From assembly GCA_963764465.1 (NCBI GenBank), contig CAVXSO010000007.1, forward strand, positions 806,001 through 870,000: a stretch of DNA of 64,000 nt, read 5' to 3'. The notes beneath the pieces were generated by a model that did not search any database, was not told where the DNA came from, and worked only from the letters and a program-made list of their open reading frames with translations. Numbering within the stretch: the first letter of the stretch is position 1; every line of letters starts with the position of its first letter. Origin of the DNA: JAJXXT01 sp963764465 (GTDB lineage: Bacteria; Pseudomonadota; Alphaproteobacteria; Acetobacterales; Acetobacteraceae). Of this stretch, positions 52,812 to 61,470 are shown in pieces. The position numbers and the translations under genes are program-made.

Positions 52812-55422
52812 TCAGCCCGCGGCGATCAGGTTCACGATGCGTCCCGGGACATAAATCCGCTTCACGACGCGCTTGCCCGCGATGTTGCGTGCGACATTGG
52901 GCTCGGCTTCAGCGGCGGCGAGGACCGCCGCTTCCGGCGCGTCCGGCGCCACCGCGATGGTGCCGCGCAGCTTGCCGCCCACCTGCACCGCGATCGTGAT
53001 GCTCTCCGGTGCCGCGAGTGCCGGATCATGCGAAGGCCAGGGCATTTCCGCGACCAGCGTCCTGCTCGCGGGCGAGCGGCGCTCATGCAAGGATTCCGCG
53101 AGGTGCGGCATCATCGGCGCGATCAGGCGGATCAGCACATCCGCGGCTTCCGCCCGCGCGAACGCCATGCCCTCGCCGTCCGCCGGTGCGTCCGCGAGCG
53201 CGTTGGCAAGCTCGTGGATGCGCGCGACGGCGACGTTGAAACCGAACACCTCGATGGCGGACGTCACCGCCTCGATCGTCGCGTGCGTGGCGCGGCGCAG
53301 CGCACGGGCGGCGCCGCCGAATGAAGCCGGTGCCTCGCCCGGCTCAGGAATGTTCTCGAGCGTGCGCCAGAGCCGCTGGATGAAGCGCGCGGCGCCCGCG
53401 ACGCCGGCCTCCGTCCACTCCATGTCGCGCTCGGGCGGGTTGTCGGCGAGCACGAACCAGCGCGCCGTGTCGGCACCGTAACGGTCAATGATCGCGTCCG
53501 GCGCGACGGTGTTGCGCTTGGACTTGCTCATCTTCTCGATACGCCCGATCTCCGCCGGTGCGCCCGTTGCCACCACCGTCGCGGTGCCGTCCGCGTTGAG
53601 GCTGACCTCGTCGGGCGCGAGCCAGGCGCCGTCCACCGCGCGGTAGCTCGCATGCGTCACCATGCCCTGGGTGAACAGGCCCGCGAACGGCTCCTTCGCC
53701 GCGAGCATGCCGAGGTCGGACATCGCGCGTGTGAAGAAGCGCGCGTAAAGCAGGTGCAGGATCGCGTGCTCGATGCCGCCGATATACTGGTCGACCGGCA
53801 GCCAGTGGTCCGCCGCCTCCCGGTCGAGCGGTGTGGCCGCCTCGGGGGAGCAGAAGCGCGCGAAGTACCAGGACGAGTCCACGAAGGTGTCGCAGGTATC
53901 GGTCTCGCGCGTCGCCTGCCTGCCGCATTGCGGGCAGGCGACATGCTTCCATGTCGGGTGCGAGTTCGAGCGGGTTGCCACGCACCTTGAAGTCGAGGTC
54001 GCCGGGCAGCCGCACCGGCAGGTCCTTCTCCGGCACCGGAACGATGCCGCAGGCGTCGCAATGGATCATCGGGATCGGGCAGCCCCAGGGGCGCTGGCGG
54101 GAGATGCCCCAGTCGCGCAGGCGCCACGTGGTCCTGCCGGTGCCGCTGCCGCGCTTCTCGAGTTCCGCGATGGCGGCGCGCTTGGCTTCGTCCGGTGCCG
54201 CGAGGCCGTTCAGGAAATCGGAGTTGATGATGCGGCCAAGCCCGGTCCAGGCCTCGTTGCCGATGCTGAACGAGGCCGCGTCCTGGCCCTCGGGCAGCAC
54301 CACGGGCGGAACGGGCAGGCGGTATTTGCGGGCGAAGTCGAGGTCGCGCTGGTCGTGCGCGGGGCAGCCGAAAATGGCCCCGGTGCCGTATTCCATCAGC
54401 ACGAAATTGGCGATCCAGACCGGATACGTCTCGCCGGTGAACGGGTGGCGGACACGCAGCCCGGTGTCCCTGCCCTTCTTCTCCGCCGTCTCGATCGCGG
54501 CCTCGGACGTGCCGCCGGCACGGCATTCCGCGACGAAGGCGGCGACCGACGGATCCTTCGCCGCCAGCGCCGCCGCGATCGGGTGCTCGGGGGCGATGGC
54601 GAGGAAACTCATGCCGAACAGCGTGTCCGGGCGCGTGGTGAAGACGACGACGGAATCCTCGCCCGCGATCGGGGTTTCGAGGCCGAAACGTACCTCCGCG
54701 CCATCGCTGCGGCCGATCCAGTTGGCCTGCATCAGGCGCACGCGGTCCGGCCAGCGGTCCATCGTGGCCAACGCGTCGAGCAGTTCGGGGGCGTATTTCG
54801 TGATGCGCAGGCACCACTGCCAGAGGCGACGCTTTTCCACCACGGCGCCGGAGCGCCAGCCGCGCCCGTCGATCACCTGCTCGTTGGCCAGCACCGTCTC
54901 GTCCACCGGGTCCCAGTTTACCAGCGAGGACTGGCGATCCAGCAGGCCGGCGCGGTGGAAGGCGAGCAACAGGCGCTGTTGCTGGCCGTAATACTCGGGA
55001 TCGCAGGTGGCGAACTCGCGCGACCAGTCGAGCGAAAGGCCCATGCGCTTCATCCCCGCCTTCATGGCGGCGATGTTGGCGTAGGTCCATTCGCTCGGGC
55101 TCACGCCGCGTTCGCGCGCGGCGTTGTCCGCGGGCAGGCCGAACGCGTCCCAGCCCATCGGGTGCATCACGTCGCAGCCCTGCGCGCGGCGGAAGCGCGC
55201 CACCAGGTCGCCCTGGGTGTAGTTCCGCACATGCCCCATATGGATCTGGCCCGATGGGTAGGGGAACATTTCGAGGACGTAGTATTTTCGCCTGCCGGAA
55301 CGTGGCTTGTCCTCGGCGCGGAAAAGCTCCTTCTCCGCCCATGCCGCCTGCCAGCGCGGCTCGTGGGCGCGAAAATCGTAGCGGGCGGCCGGCTCGGTCG
55401 CAGTCGTGTTCGGGCTGTCCAT
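52812..55422 (-). CDS. leuS: leucyl-tRNA synthetase, split by an apparent +1 frameshift
   Basis: An essential class I synthetase of about 870 residues. The first frame has the HIGH-type motif GQIHMGHVRNYTQGD, the editing domain (FTTRPDTLFGMSFLAIAPEH) and GISRQRPWGCPIPMI. After RGNPLE it goes out of frame. The second frame has HPTWKHVACPQCGRQAT, DTFVDSSWYFARF, the KMSKS loop EKMSKSKRNTV and the anticodon and C-terminal domains. Removing one A at 53965-53966 (minus-strand GAACTC to GACTC) reads NPLDSHPTWKHV, the family consensus. Since leuS cannot normally be lost, a sequence error is likely. Confidence 0.92.
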
Positions 55423-55495
55423 GACGGGTTTCTAGAACCCGCGCCTCACCGCGTCCACGCCGTCGCGGCGCTGGGCGATGCCGGAAAGCGTGGCC

Positions 55496-56029
55496 TCAGC
55501 TCTGCCCCTGGGACAGGACCCGCAGCTGGCGCGCGCGGTCCAGCACACGGTTTTCGAGCGCGGTCTGCACCGCGGGATCGATCTGGGCATCCACCCACTG
55601 CCCGTTCTGCAGCACCTGGCGGTAAAGCACGACGCGCAGCCCATCGGCGCGCAGCTGCTGGCCCAGGATGTAGGCCGTCGCCTTGAAGCGCTCGCTGGGT
55701 GTACCCGGCGGCTGATACCAGTCGGTGATGATGACGCCGCCAAACGGATCGGCGGAGGAAAGCGGCATGAAGGAGAGCGTGTCCAGCGCACCACGCCAGA
55801 GATAGGCATTGACGCCGAGCGCACCGCCCTGGTTGGCGCCGTTGGCACCGCGACCAAAGTCGAACGTGGCGCCGTTACCGCCGAGAATGCTGCCGTTACC
55901 GGCGCCGACACCGGTGTATCGCGGGTCGTTGTAGGCGGTGTCCGGCAGTGTCTTGCCGCCACTGCAGGCGCCCAGCACCAGTGGCAGCAGCAGGATGAAC
56001 GCGGTCAGCAGGCGTGATGGCATAGACAT
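55496..56029 (-). CDS. DUF3576 lipoprotein
   Basis: A 177-residue lipoprotein (lipobox VLGACSG near residue 20) of the alphaproteobacterial DUF3576 family. Family features are NAYLWRGALDTLSFMPLSSA, DPFGGVIITDWYQPPGTPSE and a C-terminal helix RVLDRARQLRVLS. It regularly precedes leuS, as here (73-bp gap), and its function is unknown. A role in envelope biogenesis with lptE is only a guess from the neighbourhood. Confidence 0.88.
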   Translation of the reverse strand: MSMPSRLLTAFILLLPLVLGACSGGKTLPDTAYNDPRYTGVGAGNGSILGGNGATFDFGRGANGANQGGALGVNAYLWRGALDTLSFMPLSSADPFGGVIITDWYQPPGTPSERFKATAYILGQQLRADGLRVVLYRQVLQNGQWVDAQIDPAVQTALENRVLDRARQLRVLSQGQS

Positions 56030-56130
56030 TCCCCGGAGTCGCCCGCGGGTTCTAAAGCAGGGTGGAGGCGATTTCCAGGCATCGCGCGCGAGGAACGCCG
56101 CGAGGACGCAGCAAACGTTCGGCGCGGGGC

Positions 56131-56165
56131 AAAAGAAAGGGGCGGCAGGTTGCCCTGCCGCCCCC
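56131..56165 (-). terminator. strong rho-independent terminator after porin 1
   Basis: An 11-bp perfect stem, GGGGCGGCAGG-TTGC-CCTGCCGCCCC (56139-56164), lies 24 bases beyond the porin stop. Read on the minus strand it is followed by TTTCTTTT. This is the best intrinsic terminator in the window, as expected behind a highly expressed outer-membrane gene. Confidence 0.9.
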
Positions 56166-56188
56166 GGTAGCCTCGTTCCGGCTGGTTA

Positions 56189-57532
56189 TTACCAGTTGAA
56201 CGTGTTGCCGATCAGACCGCCAACGGCGTGGGTGTTGTTCTGCGCGAGACCCGGAGAGGCCGTCGCGAAGTCATAGCCAACCTGGTGACGCTGGCCCCAC
56301 AGGAACGACAGGAACGCGGAGGTTCCCGGCGCCCAGGCATAGGTGCCACCGACCGCAACGCCGGACTGGCTGCGAGACGAGTAGCTGTCGCCAGCGGCCG
56401 CACCGCCCGCGCCCGCCGTGTTCACGTACGCACCCTGCGAGTGGTAGTGCAGGTACGACGCGCCGACGATGAACGGCCCGAACGCATAGGACGTGCCGAC
56501 GACGAAGCCGAGTTCGCGCGAACCGCCAGAGCCCAGCGGAACAAGCGCGGCGTAACCGGTGCCGTTGCTGTTACCGCCGATGACGTCACCACCGACCGAA
56601 AAGCCGCCGATGGCCATCGTCGCGCCGAACTGCACGGTCGTCGGGTTCGAGGCACCCTGAGCCGCGTTGTTCACGTAACCGGCGGTCATCACACCGACCA
56701 TCGCCGTCAGTGCGACCGGGCCCATCTTGCCCTGGTAGCGGCCCGTCGCGTCGAACGTGTTACGGCGTGCCTGCGCGCCGAAGGGACCCGTGATGCTCGA
56801 CAGACGCGGGCAGCCACCGCCGGCCCCGCCCGTGGCGGCGCTGGTGCAGTTCGCCTCGCCCGTGTTGTTGAAGTTCGGCTCGTAGTCCACACCGAAGTCA
56901 AAGCCCGAGAACTGCGGCGACAGGTAGACGATCTTGCCCGTGCCGTAGGTGCCCGAGTTTTCCGGGAACGGCCAGTCAAGCGCCGCGTTGCCCGAGAAGA
57001 CCGCCGGCAAGTCGCCGTTCCATCCACCGTCATCGAAGTTTTCGAAGTTGCCGGTCTGGAAGAGGCCCGAGGCGCCGTCAGTCTCGCCGAAGCGAACCTG
57101 GCCCCAGTTGCCCTTCAAGTAGCCGACTTCACGGCGGAAGATCAGCGTGTTGGTGCCGGTCGAGGCGCCAAGCGCGGACGAGCCGTTCTGGCGGACTTCG
57201 ACGAAGGCGCCGAAGTTCAGGCCGTTCGCCGCGGTGCCCTCGAAGCCGGTGTAGAGACGGGCATACTCGCCGAACTGGATGTTGCCGGACTTGTTGCCGC
57301 CGGCATGATCCAGGCTATCGCCGCCGACCATCCAGTCGGTGTGCAGACGACCACGGAAATAGACCTGCATCGAGCCGGGCAGGCCCGTCGGGCCAGGAAC
57401 AGACGAAGTCGGCCCGAAGATTACCGGGTCCGGCCCCAGGATGTAGCCGGACTGAGCGGCCTGTGCGTGGGCGGCCGAAGCCAGACCCATCGCGCCAACC
57501 ACCGCGGTCGCGGCCATAAGGAGCTTGCGCAT
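56189..57532 (-). CDS. outer-membrane porin (copy 1)
   Basis: A 447-residue beta-barrel with a signal peptide (LLMAATAVVGAMGLASAAHA) and a C-terminal aromatic ending NTFNW for BAM recognition. Repeated amphipathic strands include FRGRLHTDWMVGGDSLDHAG, IQFGEYARLYTGFEG and FGETDGASGLFQTGNFENF; loop cysteines lie in GEANCTS and GGCPRLSS. AGGAGGAAGAA directly before the ATG at 57532 is an excellent ribosome-binding site. It and the next gene are tandem paralogues. Confidence 0.92.
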   Translation of the reverse strand: MRKLLMAATAVVGAMGLASAAHAQAAQSGYILGPDPVIFGPTSSVPGPTGLPGSMQVYFRGRLHTDWMVGGDSLDHAGGNKSGNIQFGEYARLYTGFEGTAANGLNFGAFVEVRQNGSSALGASTGTNTLIFRREVGYLKGNWGQVRFGETDGASGLFQTGNFENFDDGGWNGDLPAVFSGNAALDWPFPENSGTYGTGKIVYLSPQFSGFDFGVDYEPNFNNTGEANCTSAATGGAGGGCPRLSSITGPFGAQARRNTFDATGRYQGKMGPVALTAMVGVMTAGYVNNAAQGASNPTTVQFGATMAIGGFSVGGDVIGGNSNGTGYAALVPLGSGGSRELGFVVGTSYAFGPFIVGASYLHYHSQGAYVNTAGAGGAAAGDSYSSRSQSGVAVGGTYAWAPGTSAFLSFLWGQRHQVGYDFATASPGLAQNNTHAVGGLIGNTFNW

Positions 57533-57722
57533 TTCTTCCTCCTCGTTGTGCCGGACAGGCCGGCGGAGAGACGAACCCCGCTCCGTTGCTGGTGCTAACC
57601 CCGCGAAGAACCCCCCGAAGAGGAGTCGCACCTGGAGCAGCCGGGTTCCGAGTCAGGATTATTGGAGAAAGGGTTGCCCGCCCGCAATGCTTGAAGGGCG
57701 TCATGCGTGACGTTGGCGGAAC

Positions 57723-57744
57723 ACTGTGGCGCGAAGGCCACAGT
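57723..57744. terminator. 8-bp hairpin between the porin genes
   Basis: ACTGTGGC-GCGAAG-GCCACAGT lies 27-48 bases after the stop of porin 2 and upstream of porin 1 within the 238-bp gap. There is no T-tract on either side. It may mark the end of the porin 2 transcript, but it is weak. Nothing else in this gap is recognisable beyond the porin 1 ribosome-binding site. Confidence 0.4.
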
Positions 57745-57770
57745 TCTTGTCAGCCCTCAGCCCGGCACGC

Positions 57771-59066
57771 TTACCAGTTGAAACTGTTACCGAGTGTAAC
57801 ACCAAAGGCGCGGGTGTTGTTGGAGGTGTCCCCCAACCCGCCGGTGGCGAAGTCGTACCCGATCTGGTGGCGCTGGCCGTACAGCATCGACAGGAAGGCC
57901 GTGGCGCCGGGCGCCCAGGCAAAGGTTCCGCCTGCGGCCACGCCAAGCTCCCGCCGCCCGCCCACGCCAGGCCCAGTGGCGCCCTGGTAGTCGGTGGCGT
58001 TGACCGCGGTGCCGACGATGAAGGGGCCGAAGGCGTAGGACGTGCCGGCAATCCAGGCGATCTCATGCCGGCCGCCGTCGGGCAGGGGGACGAAACTGCC
58101 GTTGATATTGCCGGTCAGGAAATTGCCGCCGATCGCGAAGCCGCCATAAGTAAGAGCGACGCCGGTCTGCACGATGGTGGGGTTGGAGGCGGGGGCGGAG
58201 GCGTTGTTCACGTGCCCGGCCGTCAACGTGCCGAGGGTGACCGTGACGCCAACCGGCCCGAGCACGCCGGTGTAGCGGCCCACGGCGTCGAACATGTTGC
58301 GCCGGAACTGGGCGGAGGCGGGACCGCTGATGCTCGACAACCGCGGGCAGCCACCCCCGGCACCGGCGGCCGCGCTGGCGCAGTTCGCCTCGCCGGAGCC
58401 GGTCTGGTTCGGCTCATACGCGAGGCCGAAATCGAAGCCGCTGAAGCGCGGCGACAGGTAGACGACCTTGGAGGTGCCGTAATACGCGCTGGTATCCTCG
58501 TAGGGCCAGACGAGCTGCGCGTTGGTACTGAACAGGTTCGGCAGGTCGGAGCTGTTCCACCCGCCGTCGTCGAAGTTTTCGAACGTGCCGGTGAGGAACA
58601 GGTCCGAGGCACCGTCGGTCTGCCCGAAGCGCAGCTGGCCCCAGCCGCCCTTCAGATAGCCGGTCTCGCGGCGGAAGATCAGCGTGTTGGTGCTGGTCGA
58701 GGCGCCGAGCGCGGGGGAACCGTTCTGGCGGATTTCCAGGAAGGCGCCGAAGTTCAGGCCGTTTGCCGCCGTGCCCTCGAAGCCGGTGTAGAGACGGGCA
58801 TACTCGCCGAACTGGATGTTGCCGGATTTGCTGCCGCCGGCATGGTCCAGGCTATCGCCGCCGGCCATCCAGTCGGTGTGCAAGCGGCCGCGGACATAGG
58901 CCTCGATCGTCCCGGGAAGACCCGTGGGACCCGGGACCGACGAGGTCGGCGCGAAGATCGTCGGGTCCGGCCCCATGATCCAGCCGGACGCTGGGGTCTG
59001 CGCCGCCGCCGGCAGGGCGAGGCCAACGGCCGCGAGCATCGTCGTGGCAATGAGCGAACGCCGCAT
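57771..59066 (-). CDS. outer-membrane porin (copy 2)
   Basis: A 431-residue paralogue of the neighbouring porin. It has a signal peptide (SLIATTMLAAVGLALPAAAQ), the same strand motifs (RGRLHTDWMAGGDSLDHAG, RFGQTDGASDLFLTGTFENF), the same two loop cysteines (GEANCAS, GGCPRLSS) and the same C-terminus (NSFNW). The ATG at 59066 with AGGAG about nine bases upstream is the start. Sequence divergence is concentrated in loops and the C-terminal half. The two may differ in regulation or selectivity. Confidence 0.91.
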   Translation of the reverse strand: MRRSLIATTMLAAVGLALPAAAQTPASGWIMGPDPTIFAPTSSVPGPTGLPGTIEAYVRGRLHTDWMAGGDSLDHAGGSKSGNIQFGEYARLYTGFEGTAANGLNFGAFLEIRQNGSPALGASTSTNTLIFRRETGYLKGGWGQLRFGQTDGASDLFLTGTFENFDDGGWNSSDLPNLFSTNAQLVWPYEDTSAYYGTSKVVYLSPRFSGFDFGLAYEPNQTGSGEANCASAAAGAGGGCPRLSSISGPASAQFRRNMFDAVGRYTGVLGPVGVTVTLGTLTAGHVNNASAPASNPTIVQTGVALTYGGFAIGGNFLTGNINGSFVPLPDGGRHEIAWIAGTSYAFGPFIVGTAVNATDYQGATGPGVGGRRELGVAAGGTFAWAPGATAFLSMLYGQRHQIGYDFATGGLGDTSNNTRAFGVTLGNSFNW

Positions 59067-59160
59067 GTCTGGGCTCCTGATCACACGTCGTGGGCTGCGC
59101 CGTCCGAAAAGCGATACGCCTGCCGCGACGGGTGGTCCACCGGAAGTTCCCGCCAGGTGG

Positions 59161-59730
59161 TCAACGCGGCGCGAGCGCGCCGATGGCCCCGGCCGCGATG
59201 GCGCGGGGCAGGCGGCGGATGGTCCGTCCGGTAATCCCGCCCAAGGCGGCGCAGCCGGGTCCGGCGAGGCGGGACCAGCGCAGCGGCCCGAGACCGGGCG
59301 CGCCCGGGTGGCTCGCGGTCCGGAAGGCGGGGGAAAGGAAGGCCAGCGCGCCGGCGGCACGCGCCCGGCGCAGGCTCGCCGCATCGTGCGCGGAGCTGGT
59401 GAGAAGCCGCCAGGCGCGCGGCGCGTGCGCGGGCTTGCGGCCCTCACGCAGATGCAACCCGGCGCCGACCGCGCGGGCGAGGCGCCAGTCGCCAGCGACG
59501 GTCAGCGCCAGGCGGCGCTCCCGGCAGAGCCGCGCCAAGGCTCGTGCCAGGTCAGCGCGCCCTGGCGCAGCATCATGGCGAAGCACGATCCCGCAGAGGC
59601 CGGGCGGCGCATGGCGGGCGAACTCCAACGGGTCCGGGCCGCGCTTGTCGGTGAACAGCCAGAGGACCGGCTGGCGAGCCCGGTTGCGCCGCTTGACCGC
59701 CCTCGCCCAGCCGATGAGTTTGCCGTCCAT
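59161..59730 (-). CDS. thiamine phosphate synthase/TenI-family protein
   Basis: A 189-residue TIM-barrel protein. Blocks are VLWLFTDKRGPDP at the start, LTVAGDWRLARAVGAGLHLR, LLTSSAHDAASLRRARAAGA, FLSPAFRTASHPGAPGLG and the end ALGGITGRTIRRLP, as in ThiE/TenI. It is shorter than ThiE of E. coli and could be either TMP synthase or a TenI-like protein. ATG codons at 59730 and 59742 are both possible and nearly coincide with the start of yggS on the other strand. Confidence 0.8.
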   Translation of the reverse strand: MDGKLIGWARAVKRRNRARQPVLWLFTDKRGPDPLEFARHAPPGLCGIVLRHDAAPGRADLARALARLCRERRLALTVAGDWRLARAVGAGLHLREGRKPAHAPRAWRLLTSSAHDAASLRRARAAGALAFLSPAFRTASHPGAPGLGPLRWSRLAGPGCAALGGITGRTIRRLPRAIAAGAIGALAPR

Positions 59731-59740
59731 GGAAACACCC

Positions 59741-60409
59741 ATGCCCAGCTCGACCATCGCGGACCGCCTCGCCGCCGTCCAGGCCCGCATCCGCGCCGCC
59801 GCAGGCAACGCCGGGCGCGACCCCGCCGGCGTGACACTGGTCGCCGTCGCGAAGACGCACCCCGCGGAGGCGGTGCTGGCGGCCATCGCCGCCGGGCAGC
59901 GGCATTTCGGCGAGAACCGGGTGCAGGAGGCGGTCGCGAAATGGGCGGCGCTCGGCCCCGCCGCCGCCGGCACGGAGCTCGCCCTCATCGGCGGGCTGCA
60001 GACCAACAAGGCACGGGACGCCGTGCGCGTGGCGCAGGTGATCGAAAGCCTGGATCGCCCGAAACTGGCCGAGGCGATCGAGAGGGCGGCGCAGCACGAG
60101 GGGCGCTGCCCGCGGCTGCTGGTGGAGGTGAACGTGGGCGACGAGGCGCAGAAGAGCGGCGTGGCGAAGACGGAGGCGGACGTGTTCATCGAGGCGTGCC
60201 GCAAGCGCTTCGGCGAGAACCTCGTCGGGCTGATGTGTGTCCCCCCTGCCGGCAGCGACCCGGCGCCGCATTTTTCATGGCTCGCCGCCTGCGGCGCGCG
60301 GCACGGGCTCGCCGAACTCTCCATGGGCATGAGCGCGGATTTCGAGATCGCGATCGCGCACGGAGCGACGCGGGTGCGGGTGGGCACCGCGATCTTCGGG
60401 CATCGGTAG
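59741..60409 (+). CDS. YggS-family PLP homeostasis protein
   Basis: A 222-residue alanine-racemase-like barrel that binds PLP. The PLP lysine is in VTLVAVAKTHPAEAVLAAI, followed by HFGENRVQEAVAKWA, LALIGGLQTNKARDAV and the phosphate loop SMGMSADFEIAIAHGATRVR. It buffers free PLP and vitamin B6 pools. An alternative ATG at 59729 would overlap the start codon of the divergent thiE-like gene. Confidence 0.93.
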   Translation: MPSSTIADRLAAVQARIRAAAGNAGRDPAGVTLVAVAKTHPAEAVLAAIAAGQRHFGENRVQEAVAKWAALGPAAAGTELALIGGLQTNKARDAVRVAQVIESLDRPKLAEAIERAAQHEGRCPRLLVEVNVGDEAQKSGVAKTEADVFIEACRKRFGENLVGLMCVPPAGSDPAPHFSWLAACGARHGLAELSMGMSADFEIAIAHGATRVRVGTAIFGHR

Positions 60410-60512
60410 CGGGCCGCGATGCCGCGGCTTGCCGCTCCCGCCGCCCGGCGAGGCGCGGCCGGGGGCAAGGGAGATCGTCAAGGTGCGGCTGCCGAAGCCC
60501 TGAATCCGCGCG

Positions 60513-61460
60513 TCACGCGCGGGCGAGGCGCGAACGGAAATCCGCGATGGTGCGAGCGAGCCCGTCCTCGAGCGATACCTCGGGCTCCCAGCCCAGCTTG
60601 CGCCGCGCCAGCGAAATGTCCGGGCAGCGCCGCGCCGGATCGTCCTGCGGCAGCGGGCGATGCATCACGACCGAGCGTGAGCCCGTCATCGCCAGGACGC
60701 GCTCGGCGAGTTCCAGCATCGGGATCTCGTGCGGGTTGCCGAGATTGACCGGGCCGGTGAACGGATCGGGCTCGTCCATCAGCGCGAGGAACCCGGTGAT
60801 CATGTCGTCCACGAAACAGAAGGCGCGCGTCTGCGTGCCGTCGCCGTAGATGGTGATGGGCTCGCCGCGCAGCGCCTGGACGATGAAGTTGGAAACGACA
60901 CGTCCGTCATTCTCCAGCATCCGCGGGCCATAGGTGTTGAAGATGCGCGCGACGCGGATCGGCACGCCATGCTGGCGGTTGTAGTCGAAGAACAGGGTCT
61001 CCGCGCAGCGCTTGCCCTCGTCGTAGCAGGCACGCGGGCCGGTCGTCTCCACGTTGCCGCGATAGGTCTCGGTCTGCGGATGGATTGTGGGATCGCCATA
61101 GACCTCGCTCGTCGAGGCCTGGAAGACGGGAACCCGCAGCCGCCGCGCGAGCGCGAGTACATGCAGCGCGCCGAGCACGCTGGTGCGCGTCGTCTGCACC
61201 GGATCGAATTGGTAATGGACCGGCGAGGCGGGGCATGCAAGGTTGTAGATCGCATCCACCTCCACGAAGAGCGGCTGCGTGATGTCGTGGCGCAGCAGCT
61301 CGAAATCGGGGTGTGGCAGCAGGTGTGCGATGTTGGCGCGCCGGCCGGTGAAGAAATTGTCGAGGCAGAGCACCTCCGCCCCGCGTGCGAGCAGCCGCTC
61401 GCAGAGATGCGAACCGAGGAAGCCGGCACCGCCGGTGACGAGAACCCGCTGACCCTTCAT
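60513..61460 (-). CDS. UDP-glucuronate decarboxylase (UDP-xylose synthase)-like epimerase
   Basis: A 315-residue extended SDR. The NAD loop is VLVTGGAGFLGSHLCERLL, followed by DNFFTGRRANIAHLL (typical of UXS), ACPASPVHYQFDPVQTTRTS, the catalytic YDEGKR (Tyr-x3-Lys) and RIFNTYGPRM. UXS makes UDP-xylose from UDP-glucuronate. GAGGG before the ATG at 61460 supports the start. It lies 10 bp downstream of a TPR-glycosyltransferase gene, and the two are likely to act on the same glycan. Confidence 0.88.
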   Translation of the reverse strand: MKGQRVLVTGGAGFLGSHLCERLLARGAEVLCLDNFFTGRRANIAHLLPHPDFELLRHDITQPLFVEVDAIYNLACPASPVHYQFDPVQTTRTSVLGALHVLALARRLRVPVFQASTSEVYGDPTIHPQTETYRGNVETTGPRACYDEGKRCAETLFFDYNRQHGVPIRVARIFNTYGPRMLENDGRVVSNFIVQALRGEPITIYGDGTQTRAFCFVDDMITGFLALMDEPDPFTGPVNLGNPHEIPMLELAERVLAMTGSRSVVMHRPLPQDDPARRCPDISLARRKLGWEPEVSLEDGLARTIADFRSRLARA

Positions 61461-61470
61461 GCACCGACCC

